A stretch of 64,000 nucleotides of DNA from Bog-473 sp963807775 (lineage in GTDB: Bacteria; Actinomycetota; Acidimicrobiia; Acidimicrobiales; RAAP-2). The position numbers and the translations under genes are program-made. Positions within the stretch are counted from its first letter, which is position 1. The number at the start of each line of letters is the position of its first letter. Positions 52,416 to 60,563 of the stretch are shown here, piece by piece. Below the pieces are notes generated by a model. That model was not told where the DNA came from, searched no databases, and saw only the letters and a program-made list of their open reading frames with translations. The stretch covers positions 93,583 to 157,582 of the forward strand of contig CAWECY010000015.1 of assembly GCA_963807775.1 (NCBI GenBank). Reading direction: 5' to 3'.

Positions 52416-54077
52416 ATGCCTACGTCGCCCGGGGGCCTGCGCGCCGCCAAGGCGGTCGAGCTCCGCACCATTGACACCTCCAACCGAGACGAGACGTATG
52501 TCCTGGCGGTCGACCTCGGTACCGGCGGTCCCAAGGTGGCCGTCCTGTCGGCCGCCGGGCGCATCGCCGCCCACGCCTTCCAGGCGGTCGGCATCGAACT
52601 GACCCAGGACGGCGGGGCGGAACAGTCCCCCGACGCCTGGTGGGAGGCCATCGTCTCTACGGCCCGGCGAGCACTCCACGACAGCGGCGTCGCCCCCCAG
52701 CACATCGTCGGCGTGGGCTGCACGTCGCAGTGGTCGGGCACGGTCCCGGTCGACGAAGAGGGAAGGGCCATCGGTCCCGCGATCAGCTGGATGGACTCCC
52801 GGGGCGCCCACGCCGTCCGCGAGACGGTGCGTGGCGCGCTGACCGTCCAGGGCTACGCGCCCTCCAAGGCGGTCCGTTGGGTGCGCCGCAGCGGCGGCAT
52901 ACCGAGCCTCTCGGGCAAGGACCCCGTCGGCCACATCCACTTCCTGCGTGAGCAGCGCCCCGACGTCTACCGGGCGGCGGCCGTGTTCCTCGAGCCGGTC
53001 GACTACCTCAACCTGCGACTGACGGGCCTGGCCCGGGCCTCGCACGACTCCATCACGCTGCACTGGGTCACCGACAACCGGGACATCAACGCAGTGGCCT
53101 ACGACGACTCGTTGATGGAGCTGGCCGGGCTCGACCGGGCCACCCTGCCCGACCTGGTGCCGACCGGGGCCGTCCTCGGCGGTCTGGCGGCCGCTGCGGC
53201 GCAGGAGCTGGGCCTCCTGGCCGGCACGCCCGTCGTCGCCGGCACCGGCGACCTGCACTCGGCCGCCGTGGGATCGGGCGCCGTGGCCGACTTCGACGCC
53301 CACCTGTACATCGGCACCTCGAGCTGGGTCAGCTGCCACGTCCCGTTCAAGAAGACCGACCCGCTGACCAACATCGCCTCCATCCCGTCGGGTATCCCGG
53401 GTCGCTACCTGATTGCCGACGAGCACGAGACGGGTGGCGCCTGCCTGACCTGGTTCCGCGACAACGTGCTCTACCCCCGCGACGCGCTGGGGAGCGCCGA
53501 CGGCCCGCCCGACGGGATCTTCGGGACGCTCAACGACGTGGCGGCATCGGTCCCGACCGGCGCGCACGGTGTCCTCTTCACCCCCTGGCTCAACGGTGAG
53601 CGCTCACCGGTCGACGACCACACCATCCGCGCGGGCTTCCACAACCTCTCGCTGTCCTCCACCCGCTCCGACATGGTGCGGGCCGTTTTCGAGGGGGTGG
53701 CGCTGAACTCGGCCTGGCTGCTGGGCGCGGTCGAGAAGTTCTGCAAGAAGCAGTTCAGCTCGCTGGCCTTCGTGGGCGGGGGAGCGAACTCGGACCTCTG
53801 GTCCCAGATCCACGCCGACGCCACCGGGCGCACCATCCGCCAGGTGGCCGACCCCGTGCTGGCCAACGTCCGCGGGGCCGGCCTGCTGACCTTGCTCGCC
53901 CTGGGCCAGATAACGGTGGCCGACATCCCGGGCACCGTTCAGGTCAAGGCGACCTACCGGCCGGATCCGAAGGCGGCCGAGGTCTACGCCGACCTGCTCA
54001 AGGAGTTCGTCAACTTCTACAAGGAGACCAAGGGGATCCACAAGCGGCTGAACGGGCGCCGGTTACAAGCCACCTGA
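52416..54077 (+). CDS. FGGY-family carbohydrate kinase (xylulokinase-like)
   Basis: 553 residues from ATG 52416. ATP-phosphate motif YVLAVDLGTGGPKVAVLSAA, sugar-binding region GVGCTSQWSGTVPVDEEGRA and ISWMDSRGAHAVRE, phosphate-2 motif VVAGTGDLHSAAVGSGAVAD, LFTPWLNGERSPVDDHTIRA and the adenosine motif LAFVGGGANSDLWSQIHADA. It is longer than standard XylB (about 485) because of an N-terminal extension and a Lys-rich tail (NFYKETKGIHKRLNGRR). It probably phosphorylates a ketopentose or related polyol. No sugar transporter or isomerase is adjacent. Confidence 0.87.
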   Translation: MPTSPGGLRAAKAVELRTIDTSNRDETYVLAVDLGTGGPKVAVLSAAGRIAAHAFQAVGIELTQDGGAEQSPDAWWEAIVSTARRALHDSGVAPQHIVGVGCTSQWSGTVPVDEEGRAIGPAISWMDSRGAHAVRETVRGALTVQGYAPSKAVRWVRRSGGIPSLSGKDPVGHIHFLREQRPDVYRAAAVFLEPVDYLNLRLTGLARASHDSITLHWVTDNRDINAVAYDDSLMELAGLDRATLPDLVPTGAVLGGLAAAAAQELGLLAGTPVVAGTGDLHSAAVGSGAVADFDAHLYIGTSSWVSCHVPFKKTDPLTNIASIPSGIPGRYLIADEHETGGACLTWFRDNVLYPRDALGSADGPPDGIFGTLNDVAASVPTGAHGVLFTPWLNGERSPVDDHTIRAGFHNLSLSSTRSDMVRAVFEGVALNSAWLLGAVEKFCKKQFSSLAFVGGGANSDLWSQIHADATGRTIRQVADPVLANVRGAGLLTLLALGQITVADIPGTVQVKATYRPDPKAAEVYADLLKEFVNFYKETKGIHKRLNGRRLQAT

Positions 54078-54094
54078 GCCGGCTGGGAGGGGGT

Positions 54095-54973
54095 TCAGGC
54101 TGACGGGGGAGCGGCGCGCCGGAGCCAGCGGCTACCCGATCCTCTCCGACCCGCACCCTTCGTCACCACCAGTGCCAGCGACGTCGTCACGTACCCCGCC
54201 AGCTCGGTCCGCAGGTGCACGTCGGAATACGGCGGCACGTCGACGTGCAGGTCCTCGGGCGTGGTGCCCTCGCTGTAGTCGACGTCGATGTCGTGCCCCA
54301 ACTTGCGCAGGCGAGCCGCCAGCCCCTCCACGTCACGGCGCCGGTAGAACACGGTCCCGCCCGCCTCCACCGTGACGTCGTTGGACGACACCAGGTATTC
54401 CGTCGTGTGCACGGCCACGCCGCCCGCCCGCAGACAGTCCATCTGCGCCACCACGAAGTCGGCCCCGGCCCCCAGCGTGCCCAGGTGCTCCAGGGCACAC
54501 GACGACCAGGTGAAGTCGTAGCGACCCTGGCGCAGGTCGGCCGGGATGGCGTTCATGTCGACGGGACGGAACCGGACGCGCTCGGCGAACGTGTCAGGCG
54601 GACACAGCCCGTGCCGGTTGAGGTTCTCGAGCCCGCCCGCCCACTCCGACGACGAGTCCGTCCACCCACTCGCCACCGCGGCGTCGTGCGGCTGGTCGGT
54701 CGCCACGATGTCGCTTCCTTCGGCGGCGAACAAGGCCGTCAGCGGCTCCTGGCCCACGCCGAAGCCGAGGCCCGTGCGCCCCGGTGCCAGCAACCCCCGC
54801 TCGTGCAGCGCTTCGGCCACGAAGAGCCACTCCCACATCTTGCGGTGGAGCATGACGGCGCGTGGGTCACCGCCGCCGCCCGCCCACATGGGCCGCAGCC
54901 GCTCCGCCCAGACTGCCAGGGCCGGGGAGCGCAGCGACTCGGCCGAGCACAGTTGCGAGCGCAGCAGCACCAT
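54095..54973 (-). CDS. SAM-dependent methyltransferase-like protein
   Basis: 292 residues from ATG 54973. MLHRKMWEWLFVAEALHERG, the SAM motif GLGFGVGQEPLTALFAAEG, DIVATDQPHDAAVASGW, VDMNAIPADLRQGRYDFTWS and SSCALEHLGTLGAGADFVVA, then GGVAVHTTEYLVSSN. Order and spacing fit a Methyltransf_11/25-type Rossmann domain (ExGxG here GFGVG). Similar proteins sit in surface-polysaccharide loci, but no glycan genes are adjacent here. Acceptor unknown. Confidence 0.72.
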   Translation of the reverse strand: MVLLRSQLCSAESLRSPALAVWAERLRPMWAGGGGDPRAVMLHRKMWEWLFVAEALHERGLLAPGRTGLGFGVGQEPLTALFAAEGSDIVATDQPHDAAVASGWTDSSSEWAGGLENLNRHGLCPPDTFAERVRFRPVDMNAIPADLRQGRYDFTWSSCALEHLGTLGAGADFVVAQMDCLRAGGVAVHTTEYLVSSNDVTVEAGGTVFYRRRDVEGLAARLRKLGHDIDVDYSEGTTPEDLHVDVPPYSDVHLRTELAGYVTTSLALVVTKGAGRRGSGSRWLRRAAPPSA

Positions 54974-55028
54974 GACCGGGCGACCTTACCGGGACGGCCG
55001 CGCCCGACCCGTCCCGTATTCTCGGACC

Positions 55029-56399
55029 CTAGATACGCTCGAAGTTCCGGGCCAACTCCCAGTCCGACACGTGGCGGTTCGAAGCCAGCCACTCCTGTTC
55101 GGCCGTGTTCAGCAGATGGTGGTGCACGTCCGCCCCGAACGCCTCAGCCGCCACCACCGACGACCGCAAAGCCTCGATCGCCTCCACCAGCGTCGTCGGG
55201 ATCCGGGGCACGTCGGTCGCCTCGTAGGCGTTCACCGGATACGGCTCACCCGGGTCGAGCTCGTGGTCGATCCCGTACAGCCCCGCCGCGATCGACGCCG
55301 CCAGCACGATGTACGGGTTCACGTCGGCGCCCGGAATCCGGGACTCGACCCGCCGACCGGCGCCGTGCCCCACCACCCGGAAGCCGCACGTCCGGTTGTC
55401 CTCGCCCCACACGGCGGCCGTCGGCGCCCAGCTGCCGGGCACGTATCGTCGATACGAGTTCACCGTCGGTGCCGCGCACCACGCCAGCTCCCGGGCGGCG
55501 TGGATCTGCCCCGCCAAAAAACGCCGCCCCAGCGTCGACAGCGCCGTTGGTTCCGCCGCATCGGCCATCAGCGGCTCGCCGCTCCCCACATCCCACAGGC
55601 TCGTGTGCACGTGGCACGACGACCCCACGTCGTCCATGGTCCACTTGGCCATGAAGGTGGCCGCCCGCCCCTCCTGGGCGGCGATCTCCTTGATCCCGTT
55701 CTTGAACACCAGGTGCCGGTCCGCCGTCGCCAGCGCCTCGTCGTAGGTGACGTTGACCTCGTGCTGCCCCCGCCCCGCCTCGCCCTTGGAGAACTCGACC
55801 GGGATGTCGGCCGCGCACATCTCGTTGCGAATACGACGCAAGACGTACTCCTCACGCGCCGTCTGCAGCAGCTGGTAGTCCTCGATGGTCGACGTGTGCG
55901 GCGTCAACCCCCGCCACCCCGCGGCGGCCGCCTCCTCGTAGGAATCGTTGAACAAGAAGAACTCGAGTTCGGTGGCGCTGCACACGCGCAGCCCGCGCTC
56001 GGCCGCCCGCTCGAGCTGTCGCCGCAGCATCTGTCGGGGTGACACCTCGACGGGCGTGCCGGACTCGTCCTGGAGGTCGCAGATCACCATGGCCGTCCCC
56101 GGCAGCCACGGGATGTTCCTCGCCGTGACGTAGTCCGGCAGGCAGACGACGTCGCCATACCCGGTGTCCCAATTGGTGAAGCGGTATCCGGGCAAGGGGT
56201 TCATGTCGACGTCGACCGCCAGCAGGTAGTCGCACGCCTCGATCCCGTGCTCGGCCACGTGCGAGGTGAAGAAGTCCGCCGTCACCCGCTTGCCCACCGG
56301 CCGACCGTGCATGTCGGGGAAGGCCACGACGACGGTGTCGATGGAGCCGTCCGCGATCCCCTCGTCGATCAGCTCCCGGCTCCCCATGGTGGCCGCCAT
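55029..56399 (-). CDS. Glutamine-synthetase-like ligase (gamma-glutamyl-polyamine synthetase type)
   Basis: 456 residues from ATG 56399 (ATG 56387 possible). DTVVVAFPDMHGRPVGKRVT (beta-Grasp domain), FPD/W loop, CSATELEFFLFNDSYEEA, PVEFSKGEAGRGQHEVN (family PGQxE), FMAKWTMDDVGSSCHVHTSL (HxH metal motif), PTVNSYRRYVPGSWAP (N-S-Y-x-R), GHGAGRRVESRIPGADVNPY and the C-terminal DVHHHLLNTAEQEWLA. It lacks the adenylylation Tyr loop of GlnA. It lies divergently beside a class I glutamine amidotransferase. This PuuA/PuuD-like arrangement suggests it joins glutamate to a polyamine, ethanolamine or similar amine. Confidence 0.85.
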   Translation of the reverse strand: MAATMGSRELIDEGIADGSIDTVVVAFPDMHGRPVGKRVTADFFTSHVAEHGIEACDYLLAVDVDMNPLPGYRFTNWDTGYGDVVCLPDYVTARNIPWLPGTAMVICDLQDESGTPVEVSPRQMLRRQLERAAERGLRVCSATELEFFLFNDSYEEAAAAGWRGLTPHTSTIEDYQLLQTAREEYVLRRIRNEMCAADIPVEFSKGEAGRGQHEVNVTYDEALATADRHLVFKNGIKEIAAQEGRAATFMAKWTMDDVGSSCHVHTSLWDVGSGEPLMADAAEPTALSTLGRRFLAGQIHAARELAWCAAPTVNSYRRYVPGSWAPTAAVWGEDNRTCGFRVVGHGAGRRVESRIPGADVNPYIVLAASIAAGLYGIDHELDPGEPYPVNAYEATDVPRIPTTLVEAIEALRSSVVAAEAFGADVHHHLLNTAEQEWLASNRHVSDWELARNFERI

Positions 56400-56465
56400 G
56401 TTGACCGCATCCGGCGTCCGGCGCCAGCGTGGAGCCCCGTTGCGCCTCTTTGTACGCTGGGACGC

Positions 56466-57246
56466 ATGATCCCGCTCATCGGCGTCTCCACCTACGTGGT
56501 CGAGGCCAGCTGGGGCCGCTGGCAGCGCCGGGCCGCCGTGCTGCCCGACAACTACTTCGAGCTGGTGGCCTCGGCCGGCGGCCGGCCGCTGCTGCTGCCC
56601 CCGCCCAGCACGGCGCCGGACGGGCCGGGCGCCGCGGCGGACCAGGTCATCGCGGTGCTCGACGGGCTCGTGCTGACCGGCGGCGGTGACGTCGACCCCC
56701 GGGCCTACGGCGAGGAGCCCGAGCCCGAGGTGGCCGGCGTCGACACCAACCGTGACGCCAGCGAGCGGGCGCTCCTGGCCGCCGCCCTGCGGGTCGACCT
56801 GCCGGTGCTCGCCATCTGCCGCGGCTGCCAGGTCCTCAACGTCGAGCTCGGCGGCTCGCTGCACCAGCACCTGCCCGACGTGGTCGGTCACCTGGCGCAC
56901 CGCAGCGAGCCCTACGCGTTCGGCGACGTCGACATCGACACGGTGCCGGGCACCCTGGCCGCCGGCGTCTTCGGCGAGGCACCCACCGTGCGCTGCTCGC
57001 ACCACCAGTCCATCGACGCCCTCGGCCGTGGCCTGGTGACCACGGCCGGTCACGCGTGACGGGGTGATCGAGGCGGTCGAGCTGCCGACGGCTCGCTTCG
57101 TGTTGGGCGTGCAGTGGCATCCAGAGGAGGGCATGGACCAGCGCCCCTTCGACGCACTCGTGGCGGCGGCCCGGACGTACGCCGACGAGCGGGACCACGC
57201 CGGCGCCGGCTCGACGACGGCACGGTCCGTCCGCCGCACGGCCTGA
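56466..57246 (+). CDS. puuD: Class I glutamine amidotransferase, gamma-glutamyl-GABA hydrolase-like (one frameshift)
   Basis: ATG 56466 reads MIPLIGVSTYVVEASWGRW, DGLVLTGGGDVDPRAYGEEP, RVDLPVLAICRGCQVLNVEL (nucleophile Cys in ICRGCQ), GSLHQHLPDVVGHLAHRSEP and VRCSHHQSIDALG. An extra base at about 57050 causes a premature TGA. Past it, VIEAVELPTARFVLGVQWHP (catalytic His) and EEGMDQRPFDALVAAARTYA complete the Cys-His-Glu triad to TGA 57244-57246. Peptidase C26 family. Paired with the divergent glutamine-synthetase-like gene, it would release the product (for example GABA) from its gamma-glutamyl carrier. Confidence 0.85.
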
Positions 57247-57264
57247 CGTGACGCCAGCCGTCGC

Positions 57265-57294
57265 CCACGTCCACGTCCACGTCCACGTCCACGC
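57265..57294 (+). repeat. Hexanucleotide tandem repeat (CCACGT)4-5 in intergenic region
   Basis: Four perfect CCACGT units and one CCACGC between the amidotransferase stop and the SDR start (57-bp gap). This is the second hexameric tract in the window, of different sequence from the GACAAG tract at 42822. Confidence 0.85.
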
Positions 57295-57303
57295 CGTGAC
57301 CGG

Positions 57304-58107
57304 GTGATCCCCCAGGCGAGCGGCAAGGTCGCCGTCGTCACCGGGGCCAGCCGGGGCCTGGGCGCCGGCCTGGCCGTGCACTTCGCCGCGTCGGGGATGC
57401 ATCTCGGCCTGTGCGCCCGCCACCGCCCGGCCCTGGTCGCCCGCACCCGGCCCACCGCCCACGACGGCCACGTCGACCGGGCCGAAGCCCCGCTCTGCGC
57501 CGCCGTCGACGTGACCGACCCTGACGCCCTGGCCCGCTTCGCCGACGAGGTGGCGGCCCGCTTCGGGCGCATCGACCTGTGGGTGAACAACGCTGGACTG
57601 CTCGGGCCTGTCCGCCCGCTCACCGACGCCGACCCGGCCGCCGTGGCGCGCACCATCGACGTCAACGTCACCGGAGTGCTGCACGGCAGCGCCGTCTTCG
57701 CCGCCCACGTGCGCCGGCGCAGCGGCCCGGGCGTGCTGGTCAACGTGTCCTCGGGCGCCGCCGTCAAGCCCTACGAGGGATGGGCCGCTTACTGCGCCTC
57801 CAAGGCGGCGGTCGACCAGCTGACCCGGGTGGTCGCGTTGGAAGAGGCCCGCCACGGCCTGGCGGCCTACTCGGTCAGTCCCGGCGTGGTCGACACCGAC
57901 ATGCAGGCGGCCGTCCGCGCCGCCGACCCCCGCGACTTCCCCCAGACGGAGCGTTTCCGCCGCCTGGCCGTCGAGCACCGCTTCAACTCGCCGGCCTGGG
58001 TGGCCGAGCACATCCTGGCCCTCGCCTTCGGCTCGACCGGCGGCCCCGCCGTCGACACGGTCGTCATACGAGTCCCGGACCAGCCGGTCCCGGACGGCGC
58101 CGGGTAG
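57304..58107 (+). CDS. Short-chain dehydrogenase/reductase
   Basis: 267 residues from GTG 57304. VAVVTGASRGLGAGLAVHFA, DVTDPDALARFADEVAARFG, LWVNNAGLLGPVRPL (NNAG), VLVNVSSGAAVKPYEGWAAY with Ser, and YCASKAAVDQLTRVVALEEA with Tyr-x-x-x-Lys. After the Tyr motif, VSPGVVDTDMQAAVRAADPR is the usual loop, followed by a C-terminal EHILALAFGSTGGPAVDTV. A classical NAD(P)-dependent SDR; substrate unknown. It may belong to the amine or polyamine catabolic set, but the intergenic repeat argues for separate control. Confidence 0.87.
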   Translation: MIPQASGKVAVVTGASRGLGAGLAVHFAASGMHLGLCARHRPALVARTRPTAHDGHVDRAEAPLCAAVDVTDPDALARFADEVAARFGRIDLWVNNAGLLGPVRPLTDADPAAVARTIDVNVTGVLHGSAVFAAHVRRRSGPGVLVNVSSGAAVKPYEGWAAYCASKAAVDQLTRVVALEEARHGLAAYSVSPGVVDTDMQAAVRAADPRDFPQTERFRRLAVEHRFNSPAWVAEHILALAFGSTGGPAVDTVVIRVPDQPVPDGAG

Positions 58108-58116
58108 TCTGCCGCC

Positions 58117-58263
58117 ATGCCGAAGAGCGGAAACCGCAAGGTGGTCAAGCCCGTCGCCGCGGGCGTCGTGGCGCTCGGGACCATGGCCAGCATCTGGTGG
58201 TTCGCGCTGAAGCCGCGCCGCAAGGCCAAGCAAGACAAGGGGATCACCACCGAGAAGCGGTGA
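58117..58263 (+). CDS. Small basic single-pass membrane protein, 48 residues
   Basis: ATG 58117, stop TGA 58261-58263, nine bases after the SDR stop. The sequence begins MPKSGNRKVV, has one hydrophobic stretch (PVAAGVVALGTMASIWWFAL) flanked by Lys/Arg on both sides, and ends KPRRKAKQDKGITTEKR. It is likely an inner-membrane protein, though no family is recognised. Support is codon usage, tight spacing and a coherent charge pattern. No ribosome binding site is obvious, so coupled translation from the SDR gene is likely. Confidence 0.55.
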   Translation: MPKSGNRKVVKPVAAGVVALGTMASIWWFALKPRRKAKQDKGITTEKR

Positions 58264-58299
58264 CGGCCTGAGGGCCTGACGCCCCGCCACGACCCGCCC

Positions 58300-59097
58300 T
58301 CACTCCACCGGCGGCAACCCCTCCACGAGAGCCGGTAGGCACTCGCTGATGGAGCCGAACACCAGGACGTCGGCCAACCGGTCCATGTCCGTCGGCTCGC
58401 CGTTCACGATGATCACCACCGCTCCGTGCCGCACGGCGATCGGCACCAGGCCGGCGGCGGGAAAGACGCCCAGCGTGGTGCCCACGGCCAGCAGCAGATC
58501 ACACTCGGCCGCCGCCGCCTCGGCCCGGAACAGGTCCTCGGGCACGAGGCTCTGGCCGAAGCTGATGACGGCCGACTTCAAGATGCCGCCGCACACCTCG
58601 CCGTCCCACGCCTTCAGGCAGGTGGGGTCGTCCTCGCCACCCTGGACCCGCTCGTGTACCGGTCCGGCGGGCTGGCGATCGCCGCAGCGCATGCAGACCA
58701 CGTCGCGCGTGGTCCCGTGGATCTCGACCATGCGCCCGGCGTCGCTCCCGGCGGCCTGGTGCAACCCGTCGATGTTCTGGGTCACCAGCGTGTCCAGCCG
58801 CCCGCTGCGCTCCAGGTCGACCAGCGCCCGGTGTCCGGCGTTGGGCGGCGACTGCCACATGGGCGAGGTCAGGCGGTTCTGCCACGAGCGCTTCCGCAGT
58901 TCGGGGTCGGACATGTAGGCCTGCAGCGTGGCCTGCTTCTCGGCGGCCGGGTTCTTGGTCCACACGCCCTGGGGCCCACGGAAGTCCGGGATGCCCGAAT
59001 CGGTCGAGATGCCGGCTCCCGTTAATACGACCACCCGCCGGGCCTGGCTCAGCAGCGCCCGGGCCCGGACCAGCTCGTAGTCGGAGGAGCCCGTCAT
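58300..59097 (-). CDS. Sir2-family NAD-dependent protein deacylase
   Basis: 265 residues from ATG 59097. VVVLTGAGISTDSGIPDFRG (NAD-binding GAGxS), LVTQNIDGLHQAAG (TQNxD), the catalytic His in MVEIHGTTRDVVC, a zinc ribbon VCMRCG with the second pair spread over CLKAWDGEVCGG, VISFGQSLVPEDLF, LLLAVGTTLGVFPAAGLVPI and IIVNGEPTDMDRLADVLV. It removes acyl groups from Lys, and such enzymes often regulate acyl-CoA synthetases; a candidate substrate enzyme is encoded divergently at 59136. The Tyr/Arg desuccinylase pair of SIRT5-like enzymes is not evident. Confidence 0.92.
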   Translation of the reverse strand: MTGSSDYELVRARALLSQARRVVVLTGAGISTDSGIPDFRGPQGVWTKNPAAEKQATLQAYMSDPELRKRSWQNRLTSPMWQSPPNAGHRALVDLERSGRLDTLVTQNIDGLHQAAGSDAGRMVEIHGTTRDVVCMRCGDRQPAGPVHERVQGGEDDPTCLKAWDGEVCGGILKSAVISFGQSLVPEDLFRAEAAAAECDLLLAVGTTLGVFPAAGLVPIAVRHGAVVIIVNGEPTDMDRLADVLVFGSISECLPALVEGLPPVE

Positions 59098-59135
59098 GAC
59101 AGGCCCATCGTAAAACGACTGTCTACGCTGCGCCG

Positions 59136-60554
59136 GTGCCTCCGCCGCCCCCCGGCGCCACCCTCGAGATACTCCACGCCGCCGACGCCGAGGACCGCCA
59201 GCGCCGCGCCGCCGGCGCCCTCCTGGCCCGTGGCTGCACCAGGGGTGACCGCGTCGCCTTCGCCCTCGGCTCGTCGCCCGACCTCATCTGCGCCGTGCTC
59301 GGCGCCGTCCGCGTCGGACTCATCCCGGTGCTGCTCAACGCCACCCTCACCGACGCCGAGCGCGACCGCCTGGCCGACGACGCCGACCCGGCCCAGCGCA
59401 TCTTCGACCGGGCCGCGCTCGAAGCCCTCGTAGACGAGGGCGCCCCGACCGACCTGGCCCCGTACCCGCTCACCCGGCCCATGCACTACACGTCGGGCAC
59501 GACGGGCCGGCCCAAGGGCGTGACCACCGGCATCTGGGACGAGGCCACGGCCAAGAAAGCCTTCGAGGACGAGGCCTCGGTCTGGCACTACGACCCGAGC
59601 GACCTGCACCTGGTCTGCTCGCCCATGTACCACACCGTGTGCGTCCGCTTCTGTACCGGCACCCTGCTCTCCGGCGGCTCGCTGGCCGTGCTCAGCCGCT
59701 TCGACGCCGCCCTCGCCCTCGATACCCTCCGGCGCCACCGCCCCACCACCGCCTTCCTCGTCCCCACCCACCTGCAGCGCCTCCTCCAAGAGCGCCAGCT
59801 CGGCCGCGACGAGGTGTTCGACTCGCTGCGCCTCCTGGCCCACGCCGGCGCGCCCTGCCCCGAGTCGCTCAAGCGCGCCGTCATGGCCCGTCTGCTGCCG
59901 GACCGGGTGTGGGAGTTCTACGGCTCCACCGAGGCGCAGTTCACCGTGTGCCCGCCCCAGGAGTGGCTCGAGCACCCCGGCTCCGTCGGCCGCGCCCGCG
60001 CCGGCCGCACGCTCTCCATCGTCCCCCTCGAAGGCGACGATCCCGACGCCACCACCACCCACACCGCCGACGTCGTGGCCGGCCACATCTGGGCCACCAT
60101 GCCGGACTTCGCCCGCTTCAGCTACTGGCGCAACGAGGAGGCCACCCGGGCGGCCTGGCGCGGCGAAGCTTGCACCGTCGGCGACCTCGGCACCCTCGAT
60201 ACCGACGGCTACCTCTACCTGACGGGACGGCGCCACGACCTCATCATCAGCGGGGGCGTCAACGTGTACCCGGCCGAGGTGGAGAACGTGCTGGCCGCCG
60301 TCGAGGGCGTCACCGAGGTCGCCGTGTTCGGCCTGCCCGACGAGCAGTGGGGCCAGCGCGTGTGCGCCGCCTACGTCTCGGACTCCGCCGCCGCCGAGGA
60401 GGCCCTGCGGGCCGCCGCCTCGGCCCAGCTCGCCCCGTACAAGCGGCCCAAGTCGTACTACCGGACCTCCGACCTGCCCCACACCGCCACCGGCAAGCTG
60501 CTGCACCGGGCGGTGCCCGAGCACCTCGGGCTCACGGAGCCCGTCGGGCGGTAG
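59136..60554 (+). CDS. AMP-dependent acyl-CoA synthetase/ligase
   Basis: 472 residues from GTG 59136, 38 bp from the divergent sirtuin start. MHYTSGTTGRPKGVTTGIWD (P-loop), LVCSPMYHTVCVRFCTGTLL, RLLAHAGAPCPESLKRAVMA, VWEFYGSTEAQFTVCPPQEW (A5), LGTLDTDGYLYLTGRRHDLI (A7/A8), IISGGVNVYPAEVENVLAAV and SDLPHTATGKLLHRAVPEHL (A10 Lys in TGK). It is shorter than the 27-kb enzyme because the N-domain is reduced. Adenylates an organic acid and forms its CoA ester. It is followed nine bases later by the aldehyde dehydrogenase gene. Confidence 0.9.
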   Translation: MPPPPPGATLEILHAADAEDRQRRAAGALLARGCTRGDRVAFALGSSPDLICAVLGAVRVGLIPVLLNATLTDAERDRLADDADPAQRIFDRAALEALVDEGAPTDLAPYPLTRPMHYTSGTTGRPKGVTTGIWDEATAKKAFEDEASVWHYDPSDLHLVCSPMYHTVCVRFCTGTLLSGGSLAVLSRFDAALALDTLRRHRPTTAFLVPTHLQRLLQERQLGRDEVFDSLRLLAHAGAPCPESLKRAVMARLLPDRVWEFYGSTEAQFTVCPPQEWLEHPGSVGRARAGRTLSIVPLEGDDPDATTTHTADVVAGHIWATMPDFARFSYWRNEEATRAAWRGEACTVGDLGTLDTDGYLYLTGRRHDLIISGGVNVYPAEVENVLAAVEGVTEVAVFGLPDEQWGQRVCAAYVSDSAAAEEALRAAASAQLAPYKRPKSYYRTSDLPHTATGKLLHRAVPEHLGLTEPVGR

Positions 60555-60563
60555 TTTCGGGTC

